Under the pieces are notes generated by a model. The model worked only from the letters and a program-made list of their open reading frames with translations, did no database searches and was not told the origin of the DNA. A program made the position numbers and the translations under genes. Shown in pieces: positions 45,525 to 55,179 of a stretch of DNA of 64,000 nucleotides (position 1 is its first letter; every line of letters begins with the position of its first letter). Source of the stretch: Apostichopus japonicus (Eukaryota > Echinodermata > Holothuroidea > Aspidochirotida > Stichopodidae). Location: contig NC_092568.1 of the NCBI RefSeq assembly GCF_037975245.1, positions 23,090,501 through 23,154,500 of the forward strand. The letters run 5' to 3'.

Positions 45525-46220
45525 ATGGCTTCTTTTTATGTAACGTTACCGAGCAACAGCTCACCGACTGTGTACCCAAACAATAACATGACGAATTACC
45601 GCGTGAAACTTCCACAACCGATTTCTTTAGAAGGACAATGGGAAGTGGGATTAGCAGAAATGATATATCCGCATCAATGGTATAACATCGATAAATTCAT
45701 CAAATATTCTTACACTGTTAATGGCCACCAGTGGTGGAGCAAAACAATCGACCCGGGTTTTTATGAGGACACAGCATCACTAGTTGCAGCATTGGCAACT
45801 AATTACCCCGGAAAAATTCGATATATCTATAACGGCAAAACTAGGAGATTACGCATTGAACTCGATGAGAACTGTCAAGTGAGATTTCGAGGAAGACTTG
45901 CGGAAATCCTAGGGTTCAAAACGACGACTACGGTTTCGGAGAGCCTCACGATAGACAACCCCCTAGATATGAAACACATTCATAATTTGTATGTTTATTG
46001 TGATATTGTAGAACCTCACGCCGTGGGTCATTCAAAAGTAGCCCTGCTCCGCGTAATCAATGTCACTGGCAAATTTGGAGATGATGTAAGTTCGATTTTC
46101 AGTAATATTTACTATCATCCTATCAAACAGAAATATATCGATACTATAGAACTCGATATAAGGGATAACACAGGTCGAAATATACCATTCGTACGAGGTA
46201 ATGTCATTGTGACTACGTAG
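45525..46220 (+). CDS. Minor capsid protein (penton-like, single jelly roll)
   Basis: 231 residues without breaks. Begins MASFYVTLPSNSSPTVYPNN and contains LEGQWEVGLAEMIYPHQWYN, a segment I recognise from the smaller capsid protein of Polintons, which is predicted to form the pentameric vertices of an icosahedral particle. Beta-rich throughout, without transmembrane segments. Position between the integrase and the pVI-like gene, upstream of the major capsid gene, fits the usual gene order. Assignment rests on length, family pattern and neighbourhood; I could not run a structure comparison. Confidence 0.82.
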   Translation: MASFYVTLPSNSSPTVYPNNNMTNYRVKLPQPISLEGQWEVGLAEMIYPHQWYNIDKFIKYSYTVNGHQWWSKTIDPGFYEDTASLVAALATNYPGKIRYIYNGKTRRLRIELDENCQVRFRGRLAEILGFKTTTTVSESLTIDNPLDMKHIHNLYVYCDIVEPHAVGHSKVALLRVINVTGKFGDDVSSIFSNIYYHPIKQKYIDTIELDIRDNTGRNIPFVRGNVIVTT

Positions 46221-46255
46221 AGCACCTCAATTTATTTGAAAAATTAAATTTCATC

Positions 46256-46670
46256 ATGCCTAGATCGCAATTTTACAGTAGTCCACGTGACTACGAACAC
46301 TATTATCTTAATCAGGTGGGCAATGGTTTACCAGTCTTTCACGGCGCAAGAGCTCAAAGAGGACATGGCCTTGGTAACATACTGGGCGGTTTATTTCGAT
46401 CAGCGGTACCCCTTCTTAAAAGGGGGGCTACAGCGTTAGGAAAAGAAGCATTGCGCACAGGTGTTGAAATTGCTGGTGATGTGCTGGACGGAAGATCGGT
46501 GAGACAATCTGCGAGGACCAGAGGTATCGCAGCCGGAAAGAGAGTAGCTAAAAAAAACCGTCTCCCGTGTGAGTGGTTCATTAGCAGTTAAAAAGCGCAA
46601 GCGGTCGTCATCATCAGTCAGAAACAAACAAACCAAGGTAGCGAAGAGGTCTCGAGATATTTTTGATTAG
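46256..46670 (+). pseudogene. pVI-like basic Polinton protein, frameshifted at an A run
   Basis: Starts MPRSQFYSSPRDYEHYYLNQ and carries HGARAQRGHGLGNILGGLFR followed by LLKRGATALGKEALRTGVE, a glycine-rich then amphipathic pattern like the small virion protein that accompanies Polinton capsid genes and recalls adenovirus pVI/pX proteins. The annotated frame ends at 46591. One base fewer in the run of eight A at 46550-46557 would lead instead into a basic tail rich in Lys, Arg and Ser that ends at TAG 46668-46670, just before the major capsid gene. This looks like a recent homopolymer error. Slippage at the run could still yield some full-length product. Confidence 0.72.
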
Positions 46671-46682
46671 ACACAAAGCACT

Positions 46683-48017
46683 ATGTCGCTGCTACATGAT
46701 CATTCCTGTGAGTGTACGAAGTCAGAATTGGACTTGTTTGCCCTACCTCCCACGCAGACAAGTATCGAGAAGGGGCAATGGATAGAGTATCACCCAATTG
46801 CAAATATTACAGATAATGGACCGCTCGAATTTAACATATCAGGGTCGGGAGAGGAGTATATCGATTTGGCACAAACGCAGCTGTACGTCAAGGCTAAAAT
46901 AACTCAAGCAAATGGTGATGATCTTGCGAATACATCATCAGTTGGCCCAGTCAATCTGTTTATACAATCTTTATTTAGTCAAGTTGACGTGTCACTAAAC
47001 GAGCGGTTAATCTCAACATCCACCCCGACATATCCTTATCGGGCAATGATCGAAACTTTATTGAGCTATGGATCAGAGGCGAAACAAAGTTATTTGACTT
47101 CGGGTCTATTCTATAAAGATACCGCGGGGAGGATGGATGAACCAAGCCCATTAGCAACCGATGACGTCGTGAACTTCGGATTGAAAAAACGACACTCTTT
47201 CATTAATGAGAGTAAGACGGTTGATATGCTCGGATGTATCCACAGCGATATCTTCTTTCAAGAAAAATATTTATTAAATGGCGTTACTATGAAACTAAAA
47301 CTGATTAGGAGCAAAGATGAATTTTGTCTGATGTCTGGGGATGCCGACGAGAAATATAAAGTCATTATCATAGATGCGTCTTTGTTTGTTCGGAAAGTGA
47401 AGTTGAAGCCCGCTGTCTCTCTTGGACACGAACGTGCCCTTGAGAAATCTACCGCTAAATATCCCGTAAGACGGGTTGTAACCAAAATGTTATCGGTCCC
47501 AGTCGGGAATATGTCGTTTGTGCAAGATCACATTTTCTTAGGACAGTTACCTAAGAGAGTGATTGTCGGTTGCGTCCGTAACACGGCGTTCAATGGCTCG
47601 TATCAGCAAAACCCCTTCAATTTGAACCACTTTGGAGCAAACTTCTTAGCCGTTTACTTGGATGGCGAACAAATCCCACATAAACCACTGAAACCAAACT
47701 TTGGAGCAGCTTCTGATGGGACCTATATCAGAGCATACCACACCCTGTTTTCAGGGACAGATAAAGCCAATCACGACGAAGGAAACGCAATCAGTCGAGA
47801 AGAATACTCCAAAGGTTACACACTGTACGTATTCGACCTAACTCCAGACTTGTCCTCCGGAGGACATTTTAATCTCGTAAAGCAAGGTAACCTTCGTATG
47901 GAATTACAGTTTAACAAACCTTTGACAACCACGATAAATGTTATTGTTTACGCGGAGCTTGATAATATCATAGAGATAGACCGAGCGCGTAATGTTTTGT
48001 TCGATTACAGTAGTTAA
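46683..48017 (+). CDS. Polinton major capsid protein (double jelly roll)
   Basis: 444 residues, complete. Motifs familiar from this family: SIEKGQWIEYHPI, LEFNISGSGEEYIDLAQTQL, LFSQVDVSLNERLIS, YPYRAMIETLLSYG, and near the end LRMELQFNKPL followed by NVIVYAELDNIIEIDRARNV. Predicted to form the hexameric capsomers of an icosahedral particle. The ATG follows the pVI-like stop by 12 bases, and the protease start lies 11 bases after its stop, so the capsid cluster is tightly packed on one strand. No damage is seen, in contrast to the polymerase. Confidence 0.9.
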   Translation: MSLLHDHSCECTKSELDLFALPPTQTSIEKGQWIEYHPIANITDNGPLEFNISGSGEEYIDLAQTQLYVKAKITQANGDDLANTSSVGPVNLFIQSLFSQVDVSLNERLISTSTPTYPYRAMIETLLSYGSEAKQSYLTSGLFYKDTAGRMDEPSPLATDDVVNFGLKKRHSFINESKTVDMLGCIHSDIFFQEKYLLNGVTMKLKLIRSKDEFCLMSGDADEKYKVIIIDASLFVRKVKLKPAVSLGHERALEKSTAKYPVRRVVTKMLSVPVGNMSFVQDHIFLGQLPKRVIVGCVRNTAFNGSYQQNPFNLNHFGANFLAVYLDGEQIPHKPLKPNFGAASDGTYIRAYHTLFSGTDKANHDEGNAISREEYSKGYTLYVFDLTPDLSSGGHFNLVKQGNLRMELQFNKPLTTTINVIVYAELDNIIEIDRARNVLFDYSS

Positions 48018-48028
48018 GATTCCAAGCG

Positions 48029-48544
48029 ATGGATTCTAATCAAATCGCACACGCTTTGCGTATTGATACATTTTCCAACCCTTATTTCCAAGGAGTTTTC
48101 CCTTCCGACCACTTGAACGATTTTGAACCAAACCTCCCATGTGCAATAGTGGTTAATACAGATCCGAGTTATCTGCCAGGAGCTCATTGGGTTGCTATTT
48201 TCATTTCAAAGGATAACCATGGCGAATATTTTGATTCATACGGGCTACCACCTTTAACGCCGGAAATACAAACGTTTTTAGATCGAAACTGTTACAACCA
48301 ACGTTTTAATGATAAAAGTCTACAGGGTTTATATTCTACGGTATGTGGACAATACGTTATTTTCTATTTGTTACACAAAAGCAGAGGTCTGAGTATGGAG
48401 AATATTACCTCGTGGTTTACCCCACGATCTGAAATCAACGATACGATGGTGTATGGATTCATTGATCGACATTTTCCGTGTATAGAATATCCAATGCATA
48501 GGACTTCAAAAGGCTGTCAGACGGCGACCTCTGGACTCAAATGA
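48029..48544 (+). CDS. Polinton cysteine protease, adenovirus protease (C5/Ulp1) type
   Basis: 171 residues. The catalytic set of the adenain-like fold is visible in order: His in GAHWVAIF (about residue 52), Asp in EYFDSYG (about 69), Gln in SLQGLYS (about 98), Cys in STVCGQYVIFYLL (about 105). Expected to process capsid precursors during particle maturation. Complete frame, starting 11 bases after the major capsid gene. An AATAAA polyadenylation signal follows at about 48639. It closes the plus-strand gene series of the element. Confidence 0.93.
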   Translation: MDSNQIAHALRIDTFSNPYFQGVFPSDHLNDFEPNLPCAIVVNTDPSYLPGAHWVAIFISKDNHGEYFDSYGLPPLTPEIQTFLDRNCYNQRFNDKSLQGLYSTVCGQYVIFYLLHKSRGLSMENITSWFTPRSEINDTMVYGFIDRHFPCIEYPMHRTSKGCQTATSGLK

Positions 48545-48762
48545 CATTTAACTAACTTGATATTAATTTTTACGGTGATGGTTTTAACAATCTTAGCAGT
48601 TGGTATTCGGGATACGTATGAATCGTGATAATATATAGTAATAAAATGAAAACAAAAATGTAATATATTTTTTCTTCTTCTTCTTTATATTTAAAGTGTT
48701 ATTTTGTCAATTCAAATTGGTAATGTCAATTAAACCCAAACACCATACTTTGATATAACTTA
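48545..48762. terminator. Convergent 3' region between protease and WW-PC4 genes
   Basis: 218 bases between two genes that face each other. An AATAAA lies on the plus strand near 48639, followed by T-rich sequence, suitable for polyadenylation of the capsid-protease transcript. No other content. Confidence 0.5.
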
Positions 48763-49994
48763 TTACAATGTATACGATATTTCTATAGAATTATAATCAA
48801 CTTGACCCAACCACCTCGCAACAAAGTCCGTTTGCAGTTTATCTCGGACAATTTCTTCCAGCTTGGACTTCTCCATTGCATCGCACGCCAGTTGTGGTGT
48901 ACACCCCCACTGTTTGCGAATATTTTCAACCGTCGTCTTCAACGTGTTGACATCGATGGTATTGTTCAGGTATTCTCGCGCAGCTCCAACGACCCATTCG
49001 TCTTGTATTAGGTGATGAAAATCTTTGAAGTAGGCGTCATTGAGATTTTCGATATATCCGTAATTTAGGCAGGCATGGTCCAGTTGTGAGGGATAATTTT
49101 CTAAACAACCTTCACAATTTTCCTTCAGCCAACCATTGACAATAGCATCGAGCATTGCGGCGAAAATAAATTCTACAACATTTTTCATCGTATCAATTTG
49201 TGTATGACCATCCTTTTTCTTTGGTCGCTTCAAAGTCTCTACGGCAGATTTTATGAGTTCCATCTGTTTGTATAATCTTATCCATTCATCTTCCCTGAGA
49301 GTAATTCCTTTCTTTCCGGGTAGGAGTTGCTTTTGCTTATCACCGCCGTGACTGTAATATTCTCTAATGTTAACGTATATGGAGACCCTCGGAAACATTT
49401 AATTACAACCCGCCGCTTACCTCCGATGGAGAAACATATCTCAGATTCATCCATAGGGCGTTGTTCGGGTTTTCCAAAAGCATTGCGAATCTTAACGTCC
49501 TTCAGTTTTCTTATCGAATCATGAATGAGATCTTTTTGTTCGTATAATTGTCTCCATTCCTCTGTACGTAAATTAATCCCTTTCTTTCCCGACAAAAGTT
49601 TATTTTTAGTCCCGTCGCAGTGGTATTCCCGTATATTGATATATGGAACCCCTTTGAATAGTTTAACCACAACGTGTCGCTTACCGACTAATGGAAACCG
49701 GTTCTCAAATTCAATAATTGGCCGTTGGTCTGGTTTCCCCAATCTTCGGCTATCGTCTTGTAGGGTAGGCTCGGGTGGTTTATTCTCCGGTGAATATTGC
49801 GTTGTTGGAGCTTCCGTGTCTTCAAAAGACTCTCCGAGTATGGTAGATTCTTCGACGATGGGTATGTCCCACTTTGATTCCTTCGTCTGTATATTGAAAA
49901 AGTATGGTCGGTTTTCCTTCAAGCTGAAATGAGAACGCCAGCCGACACTGTATGCTTCATCCGATAACTTTGGTAAGATCTGACTGTCGTCCAT
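48763..49994 (-). pseudogene. WW domain plus tandem PC4-like protein of the Polinton, frameshifted
   Basis: Starts at ATG 49992-49994 (MDDSQILPKL). A WW domain comes first: GWRSHF, RPYFFN, ESKWDIP, with both tryptophans and the terminal proline. Then a PC4/Sub1-like single-strand DNA-binding domain: FPLVGKRHVVVKLFKG, YINIREYH, LLSGKKGINLRTEEW. A second PC4 copy follows: FSIGGKRRVVIKCFRGSPY in the first frame, then VNIREYYSHGG and LLPGKKGITLREDEW in another frame. The switch coincides with a TATAT run at 49376-49380, consistent with a 2-base expansion. The C-terminal part (no known fold) has a possible zinc site, CEGCLENYPSQLDHAC. Likely role: binding single-stranded replication intermediates or promoting transcription. 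The gene sits alone on the minus strand between protease and the right end. Confidence 0.85.
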
Positions 49995-50317
49995 AACGAT
50001 ATGTATAACTATACACCGGGTTAATACAGTTGATGGAATGATTAAGTTGATTTGTAGTCTTGATATTTTTATAGGCGATAACTACCCTCATAATCAACAT
50101 GTCCGGACACGTTTAAAGTCGGAATATTTCTAAACACTTGAATGAAGATGCTGGCCCACCCCCCTTTCAATATAAGAGCAATTACGTTTGTATATAATTA
50201 CGTAACTAGTCCCGCAACTTCGTATGTTCCCTTCACGGTCCAATTAGCCGTATGTTTCAAGCCAATGTCCTTGAGAAAAATATGGGTCATTAGCCTAGTC
50301 AAATAAAATATATACTA
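49995..50317. other. Spacer between the two minus-strand Polinton genes
   Basis: Non-coding; probably holds the promoter of the WW-PC4 gene and the 3' end of the orphan gene. AT-rich, no repeats recognised. Confidence 0.5.
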
Positions 50318-50725
50318 TCAAATTTCTCTAGCCCAACTATCCCAATCGCAATGTCCTATATGATTCGGTACAAGAACCGGAAACCATGATCGATAATTAG
50401 TGGCATCCAAACGACTCCTATGTACTTCCACTTCGATAGCGTAATATAGACATATTACTATATGTGTCGGTGAATTATCTCGCTGAACTGTCTCGTATAA
50501 AGCATCCATGTTATCAGTATGAGGTCCCGCTAAAAGCCAGGGCCATGAAGCTTCTTGTTTCACCATCTCAGCAACGCATATTGCTTTCTGCACAATATAA
50601 TCGCTTTTACCAATATCTTGATATATCCCCAATCGATGGCGCACTAGACTCAAATAGATTCTTTTCATCGTTTTACTTCTTGAAAATCCCCGTTGATTGA
50701 CCGTCAACGTTGTATCATTATCCAT
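50318..50725 (-). CDS. Orphan 135-residue Polinton protein near the right end
   Basis: Complete minus-strand frame. It is open from 50797, but the first 24 residues are hydrophobic and the ATG at 50725 (MDNDTTLTVNQRGFSRSKTM) looks like the better start. It has a basic, Ser/Arg-rich N-terminus, a middle with WPWLLAGPHTDNMDALYETV and an end rich in Trp and His (FPVLVPNHIGHCDWDSW). No known motif recognised. Same strand as the WW-PC4 gene and upstream of it, so possibly one accessory transcription unit. An intact frame in an element where several genes have decayed suggests it was functional until recently. Confidence 0.65.
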   Translation of the reverse strand: MDNDTTLTVNQRGFSRSKTMKRIYLSLVRHRLGIYQDIGKSDYIVQKAICVAEMVKQEASWPWLLAGPHTDNMDALYETVQRDNSPTHIVICLYYAIEVEVHRSRLDATNYRSWFPVLVPNHIGHCDWDSWAREI

Positions 50726-50988
50726 TGCATAAAAATTAAAATAGGTTCGTAACCAACAATAAACATATCCGATGACTTTTATCGACCACAACAACATATT
50801 TGTTTAGTATGTTAGGTTTGTGTGTGTGTGCAAACTACGGCGACCTCAAAACATTCTCTTTATATCAACACGACTGAATTACAAATGTATCTATCTATCT
50901 ACCTATCTATAAATATATATCACATTGCCAAGCAATGCATATCCCATAACATGAAAGACGATCCTTCTTACTCAGTACTTATGGCGAA

Positions 50989-51361
50989 CATTGATGGCTA
51001 CATCTCAGTGATAGAAAATCTCAACTGATAACACATTGGGATTGTACTAAATCTCAACTGATAACAAATTGGGATTGTACTGTGTGTGTGATCATTGATG
51101 GATACATCTCAGTGACAGGCAATCTCAGTCGATAACACATTGGGATTGTACTGTTTGCGATCATATAGTTGCTACATCTTACCGGGGGTACATCACAAGT
51201 TGGGATTGTACGGGTGCCATCATAATGGCTACATCTTTCCGGGGGTACATCACAAGTTGGGATTGCACGGGTGCCATCTTAGGGGGTACATCTATTATGG
51301 CAATCAAGATACATCCAAAATTGGGATTGCACCGGTGCAATCCGGGGCCCTCTATACTACT
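50989..51361 (-). repeat. Polinton right terminal inverted repeat
   Basis: 373 bp, inverted copy of 37186-37556, with 4 substitutions and one 2-bp indel by hand alignment. Contains the same iterated GCAATCCCAA units and the same terminal palindrome (51324-51343). Followed directly by TACTTG (51362-51367). Confidence 0.95.
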
Positions 51362-53462
51362 TACTTGCTTCCTGTTCATGGCTCATTCAAACACCTGTGA
51401 CTTATAAAGGAGGATACTGGAATACGGGTGGAAATTCTCAGTCCTTAATTTTGTTTGCCCAATTACTCACTAAGTAATGAATATACGAGCATGGGAAACT
51501 GGACATAGTAGTATTTACTGACAAAGTAGTGAGTAAACTGCAGAAACTGCCCTGCTATAGGGGGAAAAATACATTTTTGAGACGTCAAACTCTGAAACAA
51601 ACTTGTCTAAAATGAAAGGAATGTTTGCAATCTAACATATCATTAATTAAAATTTGAAACAACTGACGGAGCGCAAGATAATTTCTCTCATCATTACAAA
51701 GAAAGGACCAATTTTTTTCTTGTGTGTGTGAATGATAGATGTCAAAATAATTCATAATTCTATTCTATATTTTTTCGTAGTTGCTGAAGAACGTTCCTCT
51801 TTTCAACACCCTGGTCAGACCGGACTCTCTCAGGCAACCATACTCATCAACAGCATCGCAAAGAGCTTGTATGACAAGCTTTGTTGTCGGTTGAACACGC
51901 TCAAAAACGGGTATCAAGCTGTGCACATCGATCCCACCATGTAAGACAAATCGCCACCTGTAATTTAATTAAATTCAAGGATAATGAAATGTTTAAAATT
52001 GTTAATACAGCATGGTTTACAATCATGCAATTTGGAAAAATTAAATGATATGCAGTTATATCTTTGACATTAAATTGTGTGTATATGCATGTGTGTAACC
52101 CAGAGAATTGCAACAATGTTATTCAGCAGTGCATATTGTACATGGATATATTTGATGTCCTGCTTGGTACACTTTTGATTACCTGTGATGAATATGAATG
52201 ATCCGAATTTATTTTGTAAAGGTTAGCAGAGCTAAAACACTGGAATGAAAAGCATATTACATCATCAGTGCTAATTAGTTAAGTATTCCCATACCAGGTA
52301 CATAACCTGTCTATATATTGCATATATGATACCTTTATGGTTTTGCATCTATCAATTAAAGGAAAGTACAGGTGAAACGGTGCTACAGGAATGTCCTGCC
52401 AGTAGTCTTTGAATTACTGTCACACTTGGTACTTAGGTAAAACATGGTGAGAAGATGATATCTTTTTCTTTAAGTGCCAAGCACTGAAAACCTTTAGTCA
52501 TTTTATTTCATTGATGGAGGTCAAATGGAGTTTTTATGGAAAGGATGGTTCTACTTCACTCCATTGATAATGGCAAGGAATCACCTAACAATGTGTTACT
52601 TTCTATTTCTTTAGGTGACATACAAGTGAATATTGCACATTTTCTTTTTCTTTTTGTCTTTTTTATTGTAATGACTTACAATGGTGCTTAATTTGCATTT
52701 AGTTGGGACCAGCAAGTTGGGAGCTATATGCCAGCACTTTGGACTAGATGTGACACCTATTGGCACACATATTACAGAATTGTTACATTTATTTCTTCAA
52801 ACATTTAACTAATCAAGTAGATCTTTTAAGGGTTTGTTGTAACTGTGCATTATTTGCCATAATAACTTAAACATTACAATGGTCAAAGAACAGATAAATG
52901 AAGATAATTAACCTTGTCATGTTGCTGATTGCATATATGTATTCCATTATCCACATTTAATGTTATATGCAAAGAGAACGTACTGTATAGTCCAATAATG
53001 AGTTGAATTTATGCACAAAAGGATGCTGACTCATCAAGCTATAAGCCTCATGTGAATACATGTGGGAAAGGTGTGCTGCGAGAATCCTTTATATACCACC
53101 CTACTTTCAAAATAAACCAACCTTATAAGCTTGTGATAGCCATCGATATGACATAGTGCTTTTGGCCCTGCTACAATGTATTCCCTCCTTTTTCACTGCA
53201 GTTTGCTTCCGCATTTCAACACCGGGAAAGAAGATTAAAATGGAATATAATAATGCCGGCCACCGTGACAATCCAACGGATATCCCACATGAGTACTAGT
53301 TTTGTTATTGCATTATACTATCAAAAAACATAACTTATATGACACATGCATTTGGTCAGTGTATTATTCATCCAGCAGCAGGCCCATCAATAGAGCGAGG
53401 TGAGCTGGGCATTAAGTGCCAAGTGACCAATGCACACACACAAAAGCGGTCCATTTCAGGGA
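51362..53462 (+). repeat. Repeat A prime, right part (after the Polinton)
   Basis: Continues the alignment with copy A from 15252 to 17355: 'GGCTCATTCAAA', 'AAAGGAGGATACTGGAATA', 'GACAAAGTAGTGA', 'CATATTACATCATCAGTGCT', 'AGAGCGAGGTGAGCTG'. Beyond this point the copies differ for some 400-700 bases. Confidence 0.9.
51780..51957 (-). pseudogene. Second copy of the DDE integrase-like transposase fragment
   Basis: Counterpart of 15663-15839 on the same strand. Reads WRFVLHGGID, then KLVIQALCDAVDEYG, after which one base is missing relative to the other copy and the frame is lost before the RSDQG box. The GIDG aspartate is kept. Clearly inactive. Confidence 0.6.
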
Positions 53463-53845
53463 CACAAGACAAAAATGATTTTCTTCTGTTCTACTCTGCT
53501 AAGTCACATGGCTTAAAAGAGCAATCCCTTTTACTAAATACTGCTCTTTTACTCAATTACATTCTTTCTATTACATTTATGATTCACTTTTTTTGTGATA
53601 TTAAAGCACGATATAAAATAATTTGTTTCTTCTGGCCTTTTTTATAATTTGGTTGCACGATTTTTTTCATTGTTTGAGGGGCCTATGGGAGTGGTGTGAT
53701 GGTGGGGTCACCGTGGCTTCATCGAGCCTTTAGTGTAATAATCTCACCTGTTATATAAACATATAGATATTGGTGTTTAGAAACCAGTTTCATGATAAAA
53801 TCAATTCAAAACAAACCTTCAGGGTCTACTCTTCTGCTTTCTAAT
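53463..53845. other. Stretch specific to A prime, no gene
   Basis: Unmatched in copy A at this place. A short plus-strand frame (53339-53647) covers it but has no recognisable domain and partly lies in repeat sequence, so it is not called. Confidence 0.45.
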
Positions 53846-54640
53846 GTAGTTAGATAATCGAGCATCATAGCTACATAAAAGGTTTACACCGCCTTTCCTT
53901 CCACTTCATCCAGGTCCTATTGAACAACGTCTCATCTAACTATAGCGAAAGAATTATCCCTTCAAAACCCTTGGAGGATATTGCGAAAACATAGGTCAAT
54001 AATCCAGAAGTTGTGCTAGCAATGAAATTATGTGTACTTTGACTTTTGAGAACAAATTTTGACCATTCTTGATTACAATTGACACAAATTAGGAACGGTA
54101 ATTTGAACACCTATACCTCAGAACAGACTACGTATTACCTGCATCTTTTACTTTTTAATTTTACTTTATCAGTAAAATTCTAAAATATCAACAAAGTTGT
54201 TGGTAATTGTTGTTGTTAATATTTTCATTTGCTTTCCACTTCACGCTCTCCACCTTGGCTTTAACTACCGTGTTACAGAAAAAAAATATTATATACATAT
54301 TCATGTTTTAATGATAACTGATGTATTAAATTATGCCTGAGTTTCCGCCCTATCAAATATCGCGAAGGGGTTATCCCTTTCAATTCCTTTAAGAATGTTC
54401 TTAACTATTTTTAACTATATTTATTTCCTTTCAGTTTCCTTTTTGTTCATATGTGTAATGAATGACACGTTAACTTAGTCTATTGAAATATTAGAATCAG
54501 TATTTGAAAACAGCCCAAGTTTCGTTTCACTGTTGATTAAATGGTCCGAACCACCATACTGATACAATTACACCATGGCATAAAAACAATGGTCAGTCTA
54601 CTGTACGTGGTAAGACAAACATCCACCAAAGTAGTAATGA
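53846..54640 (+). repeat. Repeat A prime, distal blocks
   Basis: 53873-53960 matches 18089-18180. 54241 onward matches 18482 onward. 54454-54640 matches 28272-28450 (TGTAATGAATGACACGTTAA to TCAGTCTACTG), i.e. the part of copy A found beyond the LINE. Confidence 0.78.
54338..54532 (+). repeat. 195-bp direct repeat, copy 1
   Basis: Nearly identical to 54979-55172: from GAGTTTCCGCCC to AGTTTCGTTTCACTG, with one or two differences. The two copies are about 640 bases apart, suggesting a recent local duplication. Confidence 0.9.
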
Positions 54641-54978
54641 CGAAGGTCTAATACACTTACTTTGTTATTCAAATGAGGCTATTGTGTTAAGGAATTAATA
54701 TTTTATTAATTGTTTAATTAGCATATTAACTTCTTAAATTAATTTCTTATATGAATTTGGATTTTTTTTAAGTGGTGAGGGGATACGTTCAAAGAATCAT
54801 GAACCCCAAACATGACATGCCGAAGCCTTAACCTTTCACCACAATAAGTTTCTATGTTCGTTTTTACGAGGTCACATAGTGTGGAGCTTGCACGCGATAG
54901 ACATGCCTGCTAAGTCTTTCCCCAACGCAGAAGGCAAAGTTGAACTTCAATAGCTTCATAAAGGTTGTCGCTGAACTG

Positions 54979-55172
54979 AGTTTCCGCCCCTATCAAATAT
55001 CGCGAAGGGGTTATCCCTTTCAATTCCTTGAAGAATGTTCTTAACTATTTTTAACTATATTTATTTCCTTTCAGTTTCCTTTTTGTTCATATGTGTAATG
55101 AATGACACGTTAACTTAGTCTATTGAAATATTAGAATCAGTATTTGAAAACAGCCCAAGTTTCGTTTCACTG
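54979..55172 (+). repeat. 195-bp direct repeat, copy 2
   Basis: Second copy of 54338-54532. It ends exactly where the hAT-type element with its GAGGTCAA duplication begins. Confidence 0.9.
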
Positions 55173-55179
55173 AGGTCAA

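Larger units (their letters stand above)
37186..51361 (+). mobile_element. Polinton (Maverick) element, 14.2 kb, with 6-bp target duplication
   Basis: Virus-like DNA transposon bounded by inverted repeats starting AGTAGTATAGAGGGCCCC and flanked by TACTTG on both sides (37180-37185 and 51362-51367). Six base pairs is the usual Polinton duplication. It encodes the family's hallmark set: DNA polymerase B, packaging ATPase, integrase, cysteine protease and two capsid proteins. Without the 1.76-kb LINE inside it, it would be about 12.4 kb, short for the family because the polymerase gene has lost its front half. Seven reading frames appear intact and four are disrupted, so self-replication is unlikely although particle and integration genes remain. 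Confidence 0.97.

Noticed and set aside
53339-53647. 102-residue plus-strand frame as a gene
   Set aside because: The first third lies in repeat A sequence, the corresponding frame in copy A is not conserved, and no domain is visible.
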